Shown one piece after another: positions 31,337-41,347 of a DNA stretch of 52,664 nt. The stretch covers positions 1 to 52,664 of the forward strand of contig BBOA01000014.1 in the NCBI GenBank assembly GCA_001485295.1, in the 5' to 3' direction. The notes below the pieces were generated by a model. It saw nothing but the letters and a program-made list of their open reading frames with translations. It had not been told where the DNA came from and did no database searches. Position numbers and translations under genes: made by a program. Source of the DNA: Type-B symbiont of Plautia stali (GTDB lineage Bacteria; Pseudomonadota; Gammaproteobacteria; Enterobacterales; Enterobacteriaceae). The stretch's first letter is position 1. The number at the start of each line of letters is the position of its first letter.

Positions 31337-32854
31337 TTAGCCTTCGTTATGCAGTTCCAAGTTTTCCACTTCGTTCTGGCGCTGCAGCGCTTTGGCGTCG
31401 TTATTGCGCAACGACTGGAGGCACTCCAGATACTGCTGATCGACATCTTTCGTCACGTAGACGCCGTTGAACACCGAGCATTCGAACTGGGCGATATCGG
31501 GGTTTTCTTCGCGCACCGCTTCGATCAGGTCGTTGAGCTCCTGGAAAATCAGCGCGTCGGCTTTGATCAGCTGACAGATCTCATCGACTTCGCGACCATG
31601 GGCTATCAGCTCGGTGGCGCTCGGCATATCGATGCCGTAGACGTTCGGGAAGCGAATTTCCGGCGCAGCGGACGCCAAGTAAACACGTTTCGCGCCTGCT
31701 TCGCGCGCCATCTCGATAATCTGCTCCGAAGTAGTGCCGCGCACGATGGAGTCATCCACCAGCAGCACGTTTTTGTCGCGGAACTCGGCGCGGTTGGCAT
31801 TGAGCTTGCGGCGAACGGCGCTGCGGCGCAGCTGCTGGCCCGGCATGATAAAGGTGCGGCCGACGTAGCGGTTTTTCACAAAGCCCTGACGATAGGGTTT
31901 GTTGAGAATGCGCGCTATCTCCAGCGCGATATCGGTCGAAGTTTCCGGGATCGGGATCACCACGTCGATATCGAGATCTTCCCATTCGCGGGCGATCTTC
32001 TCGCCTAGCTTGGTGCCCATGCGCACGCGCGCGCTGTAGACAGAGATCTTGTCGAGGAAAGAGTCGGGACGCGCAAAGTAGACGTACTCGAACAGGCAGG
32101 GGTTACTTTTCGGGTTTTCAGCGCACTGGCGCGTAAATATCTGGCCCGCTTCGGTAATGTAAACCCCTTCACCCGACGTGACGTCGCGCAGGAACTCAAA
32201 GCCCAGCGCATCGAGCGCCACGCTCTCAGAGGCGACCATATACTCGACGCGGCTGTCCGGCAGCACGCGCTTGCCCAGCACCAGCGGACGAATCCCATTA
32301 GGATCGCGGAAGGCGACCATGCCGTGACCGATAATCATGGCGACCACGGCGTACGCGCCGCGCACCTGCTGATGCACCGCCGCTACCGTAGCGAAAATGT
32401 TGTCCGCTTCCAGCGGGTCGTGCTGAAAGCGATCCAGCTCCTGCGCGAAGATATTGAGCAGGATTTCGGAATCAGAGGTAGTGTTAACGTGACGGCGGCC
32501 CTTTTCGAATAGGTGCTTGCGCAGCTCGTGCGCGTTGCTCAGGTTGCCGTTATGGGCCAGCGTAATACCGTACGGCGAGTTAACGTAGAACGGCTGCGCT
32601 TCAGAGGCGTTGGAGCTGCCTGCGGTCGGGTAGCGAACGTGGCCGATCCCCATATTGCCTTGCAGACGCTGCATGTGGCGAGCTTCGAAGACATCGCTGA
32701 CGAGGCCGTTCGCCTTACGCAGACGGAAGCACTTCAGCGCATCAATGGTACAAATGCCTGCAGCATCCTGCCCGCGGTGCTGAAGCATCGTTAACGCATC
32801 ATAGATCGACTGGTTGACCGGCATAAAACCGGTGATACCAACAATACCGCACAT
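31337..32854 (-). CDS. purF: Amidophosphoribosyltransferase PurF
   Basis: PurF catalyses the first committed step of purine synthesis, making phosphoribosylamine from PRPP and glutamine. The product has 505 residues, as in E. coli. The nucleophile Cys follows the initiator Met (Met-Cys-Gly-Ile-Val-Gly-Ile), which starts the glutaminase domain. The PRPP loop [13 protein letters not shown] is near residues 362-374. It follows cvpA after about 36 bases in one transcription unit. Confidence 0.98.
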   Translation of the reverse strand: MCGIVGITGFMPVNQSIYDALTMLQHRGQDAAGICTIDALKCFRLRKANGLVSDVFEARHMQRLQGNMGIGHVRYPTAGSSNASEAQPFYVNSPYGITLAHNGNLSNAHELRKHLFEKGRRHVNTTSDSEILLNIFAQELDRFQHDPLEADNIFATVAAVHQQVRGAYAVVAMIIGHGMVAFRDPNGIRPLVLGKRVLPDSRVEYMVASESVALDALGFEFLRDVTSGEGVYITEAGQIFTRQCAENPKSNPCLFEYVYFARPDSFLDKISVYSARVRMGTKLGEKIAREWEDLDIDVVIPIPETSTDIALEIARILNKPYRQGFVKNRYVGRTFIMPGQQLRRSAVRRKLNANRAEFRDKNVLLVDDSIVRGTTSEQIIEMAREAGAKRVYLASAAPEIRFPNVYGIDMPSATELIAHGREVDEICQLIKADALIFQELNDLIEAVREENPDIAQFECSVFNGVYVTKDVDQQYLECLQSLRNNDAKALQRQNEVENLELHNEG

Positions 32855-32890
32855 GTTGTCACTTCCTCATTAGCCGTACTCCCAGTGGCG

Positions 32891-33382
32891 TCACCGGAAT
32901 AAAAAACTCGACGTGCTTTTCAGATGGTCAAAAAACCATCTGATGATAGAACTGAATTGGGGGATGAGATGGGACTGCTGCCAGTCTGGGCTTTTGGAAA
33001 AGCCGGTGAATGTGTCGAGGAAAAAAAGCATCGCGCTGACGATCAGCACGCCGCGTAACGCCCCGAAACAAACCCCAAACACCCTATCGGTTCCCGATAA
33101 GCCAGTCTTTTCCACCAGCGAGCCAATCACATAGTTGACTATCGCGCCGACAACCAGCGTTGCGACGAACAGCACCACGATAGCAATGCCGTTACGCACC
33201 AGCTCGTCTTCAAGGTCAAGACCTGTAAACCAGACTGCAAGGTAGGCGTAGTAATGGCTGGCGACAAAAAACGCGCATCCCCAAGTAACTAAAGATAAGG
33301 CTTCACGGATAAACCCTCGAATCAGGCTGACCAGAGCCGAAAAACCAACTACCGCAATAATGACGTAATCAATCCAGATCAT
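32891..33382 (-). CDS. cvpA: CvpA family membrane protein
   Basis: CvpA is an inner-membrane protein needed for colicin V export in E. coli and for envelope stress tolerance. It has 163 residues (162 in E. coli) with four hydrophobic segments and starts Met-Ile-Trp-Ile-Asp-Tyr-Val. It heads the cvpA-purF unit. A PurR-like site and a leader hairpin lie upstream. Confidence 0.95.
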   Translation of the reverse strand: MIWIDYVIIAVVGFSALVSLIRGFIREALSLVTWGCAFFVASHYYAYLAVWFTGLDLEDELVRNGIAIVVLFVATLVVGAIVNYVIGSLVEKTGLSGTDRVFGVCFGALRGVLIVSAMLFFLDTFTGFSKSPDWQQSHLIPQFSSIIRWFFDHLKSTSSFLFR

Positions 33383-33406
33383 GAACTCTTCCAGCGCCAG
33401 TGCGTC

Positions 33407-33434
33407 TGCACCCCTGCATCCAGTTCGGGGTGCA
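33407..33434. other. Hairpin in the cvpA leader
   Basis: TGCACCCC and GGGGTGCA form a perfect 8-bp inverted repeat around 12 bases, starting about 25 bases upstream of the cvpA start. It lies just downstream of the probable -10 box, so it would be at the very 5' end of the mRNA, where such a structure could protect the transcript. Confidence 0.5.
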
Positions 33435-33462
33435 TTTTAACAGAAAAAGAAAATGTTTGTTT
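33434..33462 (-). promoter_or_regulatory. cvpA-purF promoter with a degraded PurR-like operator
   Basis: On the minus strand AAACAAACATTTTCTT (33447-33462) resembles the PurR operator of the form ACGCAAACGTTTnCnT; every mismatch is a G or C changed to A or T. It is followed by a TAAAAT -10 box (33434-33439). The place agrees with the known PurR control of cvpA-purF in E. coli. Whether the site still binds PurR cannot be told from sequence. Confidence 0.5.
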
Positions 33463-33489
33463 AGTGCGCTTTTCCCTTTCTATTTCCAT

Positions 33490-33520
33490 AAAAAGGGCGA
33501 TGAAAAAACTTTTTTCGCCC
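33490..33520 (-). terminator. Intrinsic terminator after dedD
   Basis: On the minus strand GGGCGA pairs with TCGCCC, extended by an A-run against a T-run with a small bulge, and is followed by TTTTT. It lies in the roughly 250-base gap between dedD and cvpA and separates the folC-dedD unit from the cvpA-purF promoter. Confidence 0.8.
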
Positions 33521-33637
33521 GACTCAGATTCAACGCTAAAACACGTTTAATTTAAACATGTTATATTTTTTCAGACGCTTTATCGCTCTGTACAGAGCCG
33601 CCTTTTTTTTATGCTGGCGGCGGCGCCAATCGTTGCC

Positions 33638-34360
33638 TTAATGCGCGCTGTAGGGTTTCACCACCCCGTCCAACCCGGAAACGCTCTGCAGCTTGGAAAG
33701 CGAGTCTTGCAGTTTGGCTTTAGAAGCGTCCGGCCCGACGTAGATGCGGGTTATCTGCCCCTGCACCGGTGTCAACGGCACGGTAAAGGCGCGGTAGCCC
33801 GACAGACGCAGCTTCGTTACGATCTCGCTTACCTTCGCCGCGTTCTTCAGCGCGCCGAGCTGAACCACGTAAGCCTGGCCGGCTGGCGCGCTCTGCTCTG
33901 CAGGCTTCGGCGTTTCGACCGTTTTTGTCGGCTCGCTTGATTTCGTTCCCACCGGTTTCGGCTGCGATTTTGGCTGCTCGACCGGCCTAGGTTTAGTCTG
34001 CTCGGTCTGGCGCATCTTCGCCTGCGCGCTCTGATGCACCGGCGGCAGCGTCACCACGCTCAGTTTGCTGTCGCTCTGCGGCGTGGCATTGTACTGTTCG
34101 GCGACGAGGTTGCTGTCGATGCTGGCGGTGTTGCTCACCGCGCTGCCCGCGCCCTGCGGCGGCTGCGCAGGCAGCGGCTGCGTCACCGGCGGCACCATCT
34201 CGCTGTCCTGCTGATCGTCGGGCTTCGGCACTAGCGGGATCGCCGCGAACTCCTCTTTATAGAATTTCTTTTTGCCGTCGAGCAGGCCTGGCAGCACAAT
34301 CACGCCTACAGCCGCCAGAATAATGGTGCCAACCAAGCGGTTCTGGAACTTACTTGCCAC
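33638..34360 (-). CDS. dedD: Cell-division SPOR-domain protein DedD
   Basis: DedD is an inner-membrane division protein that binds septal peptidoglycan through a SPOR domain. I place the start at a GTG (34358-34360) reading Met-Ala-Ser-Lys-Phe-Gln-Asn-Arg-Leu, which matches the E. coli N terminus; the product has 240 residues (220 in E. coli). A single membrane segment (about residues 9-26) is followed by a Pro/Gln/Lys-rich linker and the C-terminal SPOR domain from about residue 160 (Ala-Tyr-Val-Val-Gln-Leu-Gly-Ala-Leu). The start overlaps the folC end by 11 bases. Confidence 0.94.
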   Translation of the reverse strand: MASKFQNRLVGTIILAAVGVIVLPGLLDGKKKFYKEEFAAIPLVPKPDDQQDSEMVPPVTQPLPAQPPQGAGSAVSNTASIDSNLVAEQYNATPQSDSKLSVVTLPPVHQSAQAKMRQTEQTKPRPVEQPKSQPKPVGTKSSEPTKTVETPKPAEQSAPAGQAYVVQLGALKNAAKVSEIVTKLRLSGYRAFTVPLTPVQGQITRIYVGPDASKAKLQDSLSKLQSVSGLDGVVKPYSAH

Positions 34361-35624
34361 GCCCTGTCTCCATGTCTGTCGATTCCATGACCTGCGCCAC
34401 AGTATGGAAAGATCCACACACCAGCACAATATCCTGCGCGTCTGCCTCGCGACGCGCCGCCTGCCAAGCGCTTTCTACGTCGGTAGAAAGCGTCGCCGCA
34501 TCGGCGGGCAGATACGCCATCAGCTCGTCGCCGCTCGCGCCGCGCGGACCGTCGAGCGGCGCGCAGTACCAGCAGTCGATCTGCGGCGCCAGCGCCGCCA
34601 GGGTGCCGGCGATATCTTTATCGTGCAGCATGCCGACTACCGCGCGCACGTGGCCGCGCGTCGGCAGCTGCGCCAGACGCGAGGCCAGATAGCTCGCCGC
34701 ATGGGGGTTGTGCGCCACGTCGAGGATCACGCGCGGCGATTCGGTGATTGTCTGAAAACGGCCAGGCAGGATCGCCAGCGGCAGATATTCCCGGATGATC
34801 GCCTCGCTGACCGTGAGGCTGGAGGCGCGCAGCGCCTCCAGCGCCGTAGCTGCGTTCGGCAGCGGTACCTGCGGCAGCGGAAGATCATTCAGTTCGCCCT
34901 GCGTGTCGCGAAATGCCCAGCTTTCCGGCTGCTGGCTGTAGCGCCAGTCACGGTCGCGCTGCAGCAGCTGCGCGCCTTTCTCGACCGCCACAGCGGCGAT
35001 GCTGGCGGGCATCTCCGGCTCGCCCACCACGGCGGGCTTGCCGCCGCGAAACACGCCTGCTTTCTCTCGGCCAATGCTTTCGCGATCCGGACCGAGCCAG
35101 TCGGTGTGGTCCAGCGCAATGCTGGTAACCACTGCCACGTCGGCGTCGACGATATTTGTAGCATCTAGGCGACCGCCCAGCCCGACCTCTAGGATCACCA
35201 CGTCCAGCTGCGCCTGTTGAAACAGGTTCAGCGCGGAGAGCGTGCCGAATTCAAAATAGGTGAGGGAAACATCGCCGCGCCCGGCTTCAATTTTGGCGAA
35301 GCTGGCGCTGTGCAGCTCAGGGTCCAGCTCTTGGCCCTGCACGCGCACGCGTTCGGTATAGCGCACTAGATGCGGCGAACTGTAGACGCCGACGCGATAG
35401 CCCGCTGCCATCAGCAGGATTTCCAGCGTATGACAGGTGGTGCCTTTACCGTTGGTGCCGGCGACGGTGAAGACGAAAGGCGCGGGTTTCAGTAGGTCGA
35501 GGCTCTGCGCGACGCAGCGAGTACGCTCTAGGCCCAGCTCGATGGTCTGCGCGTGCAGATGCTCAAGATAATAAAGCCACGTAGCCAAAGGAGACGTAGC
35601 TTGAGGAAGGTGAAGAGTGTCCAT
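34350..35624 (-). CDS. folC: Dihydrofolate/folylpolyglutamate synthase FolC
   Basis: FolC adds glutamate to dihydropteroate and then to reduced folates. The product has 424 residues (422 in E. coli). The P-loop Val-Ala-Gly-Thr-Asn-Gly-Lys-Gly-Thr-Thr is near residues 53-62, and the second nucleotide-site segment Glu-Val-Gly-Leu-Gly-Gly-Arg-Leu-Asp-Ala-Thr-Asn lies near 146-157. Mur-ligase fold marks such as Asp-Val-Ala-His-Asn-Pro-His are in place. It follows accD after 84 bases. Confidence 0.97.
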   Translation of the reverse strand: MDTLHLPQATSPLATWLYYLEHLHAQTIELGLERTRCVAQSLDLLKPAPFVFTVAGTNGKGTTCHTLEILLMAAGYRVGVYSSPHLVRYTERVRVQGQELDPELHSASFAKIEAGRGDVSLTYFEFGTLSALNLFQQAQLDVVILEVGLGGRLDATNIVDADVAVVTSIALDHTDWLGPDRESIGREKAGVFRGGKPAVVGEPEMPASIAAVAVEKGAQLLQRDRDWRYSQQPESWAFRDTQGELNDLPLPQVPLPNAATALEALRASSLTVSEAIIREYLPLAILPGRFQTITESPRVILDVAHNPHAASYLASRLAQLPTRGHVRAVVGMLHDKDIAGTLAALAPQIDCWYCAPLDGPRGASGDELMAYLPADAATLSTDVESAWQAARREADAQDIVLVCGSFHTVAQVMESTDMETGRGK

Positions 35625-35681
35625 ATGTCCCGTTTAACAGATTTTGACCCGGTTCAGCCGTGTCGACGGTGCATTGGTGAA

Positions 35682-35698
35682 AGGCGCGGCGCGCGCCT
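35682..35698. other. Hairpin between accD and folC
   Basis: AGGCGC and GCGCCT form a 6-bp stem with a 5-base loop in the short accD-folC gap. Only a TTTC follows on the minus strand, so termination would be weak. It may tune folC relative to accD. Confidence 0.4.
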
Positions 35699-35708
35699 CT
35701 CTCTCCTG

Positions 35709-36620
35709 TCAGGCCTCGTTGCTTTCCGGATCTTCCGCAGGCGCGGTCGGTTCGCCATCGTGCAGCGGCGCGGGAAGATTCATCATCTTCGCTAGCAGGC
35801 TTGCCATTTTATAACGCATTTCCGGGCGACGAATAATCATATCGATCGCGCCCTTCTCAATTAGGAACTCGCTGCGCTGGAAGCCCGGCGGCAGCTTTTC
35901 GCGCACGGTCTGCTCTATGACTCGCGGACCGGCGAAGCCAATCAGCGCCTTCGGCTCGGCGACGTTAAGATCGCCCAGCATAGCGAAGCTAGCGGAGACA
36001 CCGCCCATGGTCGGATCGGTCAGCACCGAAATATAGGGCAGACCGCGCTTCTGCATTTTTGCCAGCGCGGCGCTGGTTTTTGCCATCTGCATCAGCGACA
36101 TCAGCGCTTCCTGCATACGCGCGCCGCCGCTGGCGGAGAAACAGATAAGCGGACAGTTGTCTTCCAGCGCCTGCTCCACCGCACGCACGAAACGCGCGCC
36201 GACTACAGAACCCATGGAGCCGCCCATAAACGCGAACTCAAATGCGGCCGCCACGACCGGCATGCCGTGCAGTTGGCCTTTCATCACGATCAGCGCGTCT
36301 TTCTCATCGGTCGCTTTTTGAGCCGCAACGAGGCGATCTTTATACTTTTGGGAGTCCCGGAACTTCAGGATATCCTTCGGCTCCAGCTCTCTGCCTAGCT
36401 CAATCTGCGTGCTCTGGTCGAGCAGGCTGTTGAGGCGCTTGCGGGCGTGCATACGCATGTGGTAGTCGCACTTCGGACAGACCTCAAGATTACGCTCCAG
36501 CTCGGCGCGGTACAGAACCTGACCGCAGCTGTTGCACTTAGTCCAGACCCCTTCCGGGATGCTGGCACGACGTGCAGGCGTAACGTTGCTTTTATTAAGA
36601 ATGCGTTCAATCCAGCTCAT
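35709..36620 (-). CDS. accD: Acetyl-CoA carboxylase carboxyltransferase subunit beta
   Basis: AccD with AccA forms the carboxyltransferase that makes malonyl-CoA for fatty-acid synthesis. The product has 303 residues (304 in E. coli). The N-terminal zinc ribbon is complete: Cys-Asn-Ser-Cys and Cys-Pro-Lys-Cys near residues 29-52. The crotonase-type core ([11 protein letters not shown]) is near residues 162-172. It is downstream of the dedA relic. Confidence 0.97.
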   Translation of the reverse strand: MSWIERILNKSNVTPARRASIPEGVWTKCNSCGQVLYRAELERNLEVCPKCDYHMRMHARKRLNSLLDQSTQIELGRELEPKDILKFRDSQKYKDRLVAAQKATDEKDALIVMKGQLHGMPVVAAAFEFAFMGGSMGSVVGARFVRAVEQALEDNCPLICFSASGGARMQEALMSLMQMAKTSAALAKMQKRGLPYISVLTDPTMGGVSASFAMLGDLNVAEPKALIGFAGPRVIEQTVREKLPPGFQRSEFLIEKGAIDMIIRRPEMRYKMASLLAKMMNLPAPLHDGEPTAPAEDPESNEA

Positions 36621-36782
36621 TGAAGACCTTTTTGTTTAAAACTGACCCTGTCCAGTCATCTTGATTGCCGCTGAAAACCGCTTCAGCAGACATGAAATAT
36701 CGCTCATTAAACCACAACTAATTCTGACTGTGGATAAAATCTGGTAACCGCGACGCGACCGAACCCGTTAGCGCTGTTTTTG

Positions 36783-37384
36783 CTACCTCGCCTGATGGAG
36801 ATGACGCCAAACCTCGATCACACCAGGCAGCACCGAAACCACAATAATGGCGACGCTCAGCAGTTTAAGATTCTCCTGCACCACCGGCAGGTCGCCAAAC
36901 AGGTAGACCGCGTAGGAAAAGAGTAGCACCCACGCCAGCGCGCCGGTGACGTTAAACAGCGCAAAGTGACGATAGTACATGTGCCCTATGCCGGCGACGA
37001 AAGGTGCGAAGTTGCGCACGATCGGCACGAAATGCGCCAAGATAATGGTTTTCCCGCCGTGACGCGCGTAAAATCCATGGGTGTTATCGAGATAGCTGCG
37101 GCGAAAGAGACGAGAGTTGGGGTTGCTGAACAGTCGCTCGCTGAACAGGAGGCCGATGGTGTAGTTCACCGCATCGCCCAGCACGGCCGCCGCCGCCAGC
37201 AGCAGCGCTATCAGATGGACGTTGAGATCGTTGCCCGCCAGAAAAGGCGTACCACCAAGCCGGCTTCGCAAAACAGAAGCAGGAGCAGAATGGCGTAAAT
37301 CTAGATGCTGTACTGCGCAACCAGCCCGACCAAGTGCACATCAATATGAAAAATAAAATCAACCAAAAAATGGACCAACTCCAT
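36783..37384 (-). pseudogene. dedA: dedA pseudogene (DedA-family membrane protein)
   Basis: DedA proteins are inner-membrane lipid transporters linked to membrane potential and envelope integrity. The relic starts at the ATG 37382-37384 (Met-Glu-Leu-Val-His-Phe-Leu-Val). An in-frame TAG, replacing a Trp codon, follows at about codon 28. A deletion near 37245-37260 then removes the Pro-Gly-Asp motif and about 15 residues and shifts the frame. The remaining 160 codons, from Asn-Asp-Leu-Asn-Val-His onward, are open and include [12 protein letters not shown]. A shortened product is conceivable, but it would lack the conserved acidic residues of the first half. Confidence 0.82.
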
Positions 37385-37412
37385 AACAACTCTCTGAAAA
37401 TGACCAGCTAAA

Positions 37413-38219
37413 TTAATCCGCTAGGAACAATGGCCCCATAGACGATTCGGGTAAAGCAAAATGCGATGGGTAATCCACCGCCACTAAATAGAGTCCTTCC
37501 GCTCTAGCCGTCATCGCCGCCAGCGTGCGATCTTTCGCCGTCAGCAGGGTCGCCATCCACTCTTCCGGCTGATTGCCGCAGCCGATCTCCATCAGGCTGC
37601 CGACGATATTGCGCACCATATGATGCACAAAGGCGTTGGCCTTGATATCGACTATAATGAAGACGCCCTGCCGTATGACGTTAAGGTGCATCAGATTGCG
37701 CCACGGCGTGCGCGACTGACACTGCACGGCGCGAAACGCGGTGAAGTCGTTTTCGCCCAGTAGGCACTGTCCGGCACGATGCATCTTCTCCGCATCCAGC
37801 GGATGATAAAAATGGGTGACACCGCGACCGAGGATCGCCGAACGCAGCCGCTGGTTGTAGATCAGGTAGCGGTAGCGCCGCGCCGTTGCGCTGAAACGCG
37901 CGTGAAACGCATCCGGCACCGCTTTCACCCAGCGCACCGCGATATCCTCCGGCAGGTTGGCGTTGACGCCCAGCGTCCAAGCGCCGTTGGCGCGCTGCGA
38001 GGTGGTTTCGAAATGCACCACTTGGCTGGTACTGTGCACGCCCGCATCGGTGCGGCCGGCGCAGAACACGCTCACCTCGTGGTTCGCCACTTTCGACAGC
38101 GCTTTTTCCAGCATCTCCTGCACGCTGCGCACTTCTTGCTGACGCTGCCAGCCGTAATAACGGCTGCCGTCATACTCAATTCCAAGCGCCAGTTTATACG
38201 TCTGACCTTCAGGCAACAT
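37413..38219 (-). CDS. truA: tRNA pseudouridine(38-40) synthase TruA
   Basis: TruA makes pseudouridine at positions 38-40 of many tRNA anticodon arms. The product has 268 residues (270 in E. coli). The catalytic Asp lies in [10 protein letters not shown] near residue 59. The C-terminal half has His-His-Met-Val-Arg-Asn-Ile-Val-Gly. The start shares one base with the usg stop (TAATG). Confidence 0.97.
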   Translation of the reverse strand: MLPEGQTYKLALGIEYDGSRYYGWQRQQEVRSVQEMLEKALSKVANHEVSVFCAGRTDAGVHSTSQVVHFETTSQRANGAWTLGVNANLPEDIAVRWVKAVPDAFHARFSATARRYRYLIYNQRLRSAILGRGVTHFYHPLDAEKMHRAGQCLLGENDFTAFRAVQCQSRTPWRNLMHLNVIRQGVFIIVDIKANAFVHHMVRNIVGSLMEIGCGNQPEEWMATLLTAKDRTLAAMTARAEGLYLVAVDYPSHFALPESSMGPLFLAD

Positions 38220-39229
38220 TAATAGAAATACTCCTGCACCAGCTTCTCCGCGGTTTTCACCGCCATCAGCGCGCCGCCGAAGCGGATATTGTCCGCGACC
38301 GACCAGAACTGCAGCAGTTCAGGAATGCCGTAGTCATTGCGCACGCAGCCGATGCTGAGCTGCTCATTGCCCGAGGCGTCGCCTACTTGCGTCGGATAGT
38401 CATCTTCGTCGCTCAGGTTGATATCGGCGGCCTGCGCCAGCTCAGCGCGCGCCTCTTCCGCCGATAGCGGGCGCAGGCTCTCCAGGTGCACAATTTGCGC
38501 ATTGCCGTAGAAAACCGGCGCCTGCACGCTGCTCATCGCAATCGGCAGCCCGTCGTCCTGCAGCACTTTACGCACCTGATCGACCAGGCGGCGCTCGCTG
38601 GCGACGCTGCCTTCCGCGTCAGCTAGCTGCGGCAGCAGGTTGAACGCCAGCTGGCGGCCGAAGAGGTGATCGTCCGCCGGCACGCCGTTAAGCAGCCGCG
38701 CGCTCTCGCCCGCCAGGCCGTCCACCGCGCGTTTGCCGTGGCTGGAGGCAGAGATCAAATTGGTCACCTGCAACCAGCCCAAGCCTGCCGCGTCCACCAG
38801 CGGTTTAATCGCCCTAAGCAGCTGGCTGGTCAGGCTATCGGCGACGCTCACCAAGTTGCGGTTGCGGTAGTCGGCCAGCACGTACGGATTGACGTCCGGC
38901 ACCACCAGCGGCACATCCAGCGACAGCGCGAAGGCGTCGCTGCTGTCGATCACAAGGCAACCTGCATTAGCAGCGTCGTCGACATAGTGCGCCGAGGCGT
39001 CGCGTCCGGCGACGAAAAAGGCGAGCTGTGCCTGCGACCAGTCGAAACCCTCCGCGTTGCTGACGCGCAGCGAGCGCCCGTCAAAACGCAACGTCTCGCC
39101 GGCGCTATTTTCGCTCGCCAGCAGATACAATTCACCAATCGGGAACTGGCGTTCCGCCAGCAGCCCCAGTATAGCGTTCCCTACTGCGCCTGTCGCGCCT
39201 AGTAGCGCAATATTCCAGCCGTTAGACAT
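38219..39229 (-). CDS. usg: Usg, semialdehyde-dehydrogenase-like protein
   Basis: Usg resembles aspartate-semialdehyde dehydrogenase but its role is unknown. The product has 336 residues (337 in E. coli). The Rossmann motif Gly-Ala-Thr-Gly-Ala-Val-Gly is at residues 11-17, and the end Gln-Glu-Tyr-Phe-Tyr is conserved. The position where the true dehydrogenase has its catalytic Cys holds no obvious Cys, as expected of Usg. It is cotranscribed with truA. Confidence 0.94.
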   Translation of the reverse strand: MSNGWNIALLGATGAVGNAILGLLAERQFPIGELYLLASENSAGETLRFDGRSLRVSNAEGFDWSQAQLAFFVAGRDASAHYVDDAANAGCLVIDSSDAFALSLDVPLVVPDVNPYVLADYRNRNLVSVADSLTSQLLRAIKPLVDAAGLGWLQVTNLISASSHGKRAVDGLAGESARLLNGVPADDHLFGRQLAFNLLPQLADAEGSVASERRLVDQVRKVLQDDGLPIAMSSVQAPVFYGNAQIVHLESLRPLSAEEARAELAQAADINLSDEDDYPTQVGDASGNEQLSIGCVRNDYGIPELLQFWSVADNIRFGGALMAVKTAEKLVQEYFY

Positions 39230-39333
39230 GTTGGTTTACTCCAGACAATGACATAAAAACAGAAGGCTATGATATTCACCGCCCAAGTTTCGGAATTATC
39301 CCTCTCCATGCATGGCACGGCGAGAAAACAGAT

Positions 39334-40467
39334 TTAGCTGTTGTGAAGACGTGCGCAAAAACCGAGCGCGTTCAACAGGCTGGCGGTTTCTGCGTCGTGG
39401 CAGATGACCTCCAGCGAGGACCACTCGCGCCGCTCTTCATAGGTTTTGCGCAAACGGTCAAATTCGCCCGGTTTCGCCGCCACTTTACGCAGAGGCGCGT
39501 CGTCGCGGCGCACATCATACACCAGATGCGCCAGACGTTTCAGCGTTGCCTGATCGAGCGAACCGTTGAGCGTGACGCTGCTGAATTCCGGCGCTGGCAG
39601 CAGTTCGCTGAGCGTCACCTGCTGCGGCTGGCCGAGGAAATCGCACCAGGCCTCGAACACCTGCGTGGTGCCTCGCGCCTTGCCCTCCAGCGTGTAACCG
39701 GCGATATGGGCGGTGCCGATATCCACGCGATCCAGCAGATCCAGCGACAGCGCCGGTTCCGGCTCCCAGACGTCGAGCACCACGCTGAGATCGCACCGCA
39801 TCTTCAGCATCTCCAGCAGCGCCGCATTATCCACCACCGGCCCGCGGCAGACATTGATCAAAATGTCGTTGGGCTTCAGCGCCATCAGCAGCGCCGCGTC
39901 AGCCAGATGCCAGCTTTTATACGGGCCCTCTTTAAACAGCGGCGTATGGAAGGTGAGAATGTCCGCCTCTGCTACCAGCGCGTCGAGCGAGCGGAAGTCG
40001 CCTGCGTCGCCGCGATCGGCGCGCGGCGGATCGCACAGCAGGGTTTTCACGCTCCAAGCTTCCAGCCGCTTTTGCAGCCGTCCGCCGACATTGCCGACGC
40101 CGACGATGCCGACAGTGCGATCGCGGAGCGCGAAGCCGTCGCGCTCCGCCAGCAGCAGCAGCGCGGAGAAGATATACTCTACCACGGCGATAGCGTTGCA
40201 GCCCGGCGCAGCGGAGAAGGCGATGCCTGCTTGCTGCAGCCAAGCTTCATCGATATGGTCGGTACCTGCCGTGGCGGTGCCTACGAACTTCACTGGCTTG
40301 CCGGCCAGCAGCTCGGCGTTCACCTGCGTGACCGAGCGCACTATCAGGCCGTCGGCATCCTCCAGTTCCTGCTGCGGCAGCGGCCGTCCCGGCACCGCCA
40401 GCACGCTGCCGGTCCGACTGAACAGTTCGCGCGCATAGGGCATATTTTCATCGATAAGAATCTTCAC
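39334..40467 (-). CDS. pdxB: Erythronate-4-phosphate dehydrogenase PdxB
   Basis: PdxB oxidises 4-phosphoerythronate in the DXP-dependent pathway to pyridoxal phosphate. I place the start at a GTG (40465-40467), six bases after AGGAAA, reading [10 protein letters not shown]; the product has 377 residues (378 in E. coli). The NAD-binding motif Gly-Ile-Val-Gly-Val-Gly-Asn-Val-Gly is near residues 122-130. Cys-Arg-Gly-Pro-Val-Val-Asp-Asn and His-Ile-Ala-Gly-Tyr-Thr-Leu-Glu-Gly hold the catalytic residues. It heads the pdxB-usg-truA unit. Confidence 0.96.
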   Translation of the reverse strand: MKILIDENMPYARELFSRTGSVLAVPGRPLPQQELEDADGLIVRSVTQVNAELLAGKPVKFVGTATAGTDHIDEAWLQQAGIAFSAAPGCNAIAVVEYIFSALLLLAERDGFALRDRTVGIVGVGNVGGRLQKRLEAWSVKTLLCDPPRADRGDAGDFRSLDALVAEADILTFHTPLFKEGPYKSWHLADAALLMALKPNDILINVCRGPVVDNAALLEMLKMRCDLSVVLDVWEPEPALSLDLLDRVDIGTAHIAGYTLEGKARGTTQVFEAWCDFLGQPQQVTLSELLPAPEFSSVTLNGSLDQATLKRLAHLVYDVRRDDAPLRKVAAKPGEFDRLRKTYEERREWSSLEVICHDAETASLLNALGFCARLHNS

Positions 40468-40524
40468 CACGGCTTTCCTGCTGGTTGCATTGTTGAGAGG
40501 GCTATTGTGGCACAAACACGTGCG

Positions 40525-41265
40525 TTAACCCACGCGCGCGTGATAGCGATCCGGCGTGTGCCCGCCTGCTGCTGGAACATCACGATCAGCGCCGAGGCCG
40601 AGCTGTAGCCGAGGTTGTAGGCGATCGCCTGCACGCTTTTGGCCTGCCTCAACTGAGCGATGGCATGCAGAAAGCGCAGCCGCGGGCGCCACTCGCCGAA
40701 CGACATATGCAGATCCTGCCGACAGCGCCGCGCCAGCATGGTATTGTCGCCGGGATGCGCCTCGAACGCCTGTAGCACCGGCGCGAGAAATTTGTCCTGC
40801 GAGCCAAGCAGATAGATCTCCTGCACCGGCGCCAGACGCAGTCGATCGCGCAGCACCTCGCACAGCCGTCACTGCTCCAGCGCCTCCGGCTGCTCCAGCC
40901 CGTCGCGGGCGAAGGCATCTATAATCGCATGGACAATGGCATCGACGTCGAGCAGGAACGCCCGCTGCGGTAGGCCGTCGCACAGCGCGGCGGCGAGGTT
41001 AAAGGTGCGGAACTATGCCTGCTGATGGTTATAGCTGGCGGGGCGGGATCTAGACAGATATAGTGGCAGGCGTGAGCAGCCGTTCACCTTCGACGTTCAT
41101 CTCCAGCACGTGACGCGTCACAAAGATCACCTGCCCCCACGCGTGAGCGTGCGGCAGATACTCCGTTTTCGCGTTGGCTTGCTCATAGCGCATAAAGTAG
41201 CGCAGCTGTAGCGCGCATCCTACGGTAGCTGATATTCGACCTGTAAATTCATTCTGTCCGGTCAT
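40525..41265 (-). pseudogene. AraC-family regulator pseudogene
   Basis: The N-terminal cupin part of an AraC-type regulator is visible as Leu-Pro-His-Ala-His-Ala-Trp-Gly-Gln-Val-Ile-Phe. The C-terminal double helix-turn-helix shows as Ala-Ile-Ala-Tyr-Asn-Leu-Gly-Tyr-Ser-Ser-Ala-Ser-Ala and Pro-Asp-Arg-Tyr-His, ending with a TAA at 40525-40527. A TAG, a TGA and frameshifts break the middle. It is divergent from the EamA permease relic, the usual layout for a regulator and the exporter it controls. Neither gene is in this place in E. coli. Confidence 0.8.
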
Positions 41266-41347
41266 CAAAGGATTTCTGTCCGATTTTAACTATCTCCTTA
41301 AAATCAGTCAAAAGTACACGGAGCGCACTCCTTTTCAGGAGTCCATC

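Noticed and set aside
39343..40608. Plus-strand open frame of 421 codons opposite pdxB
   Set aside because: It mirrors the codon phase of pdxB, has a low-complexity His/Gln/Arg composition and no family resemblance.
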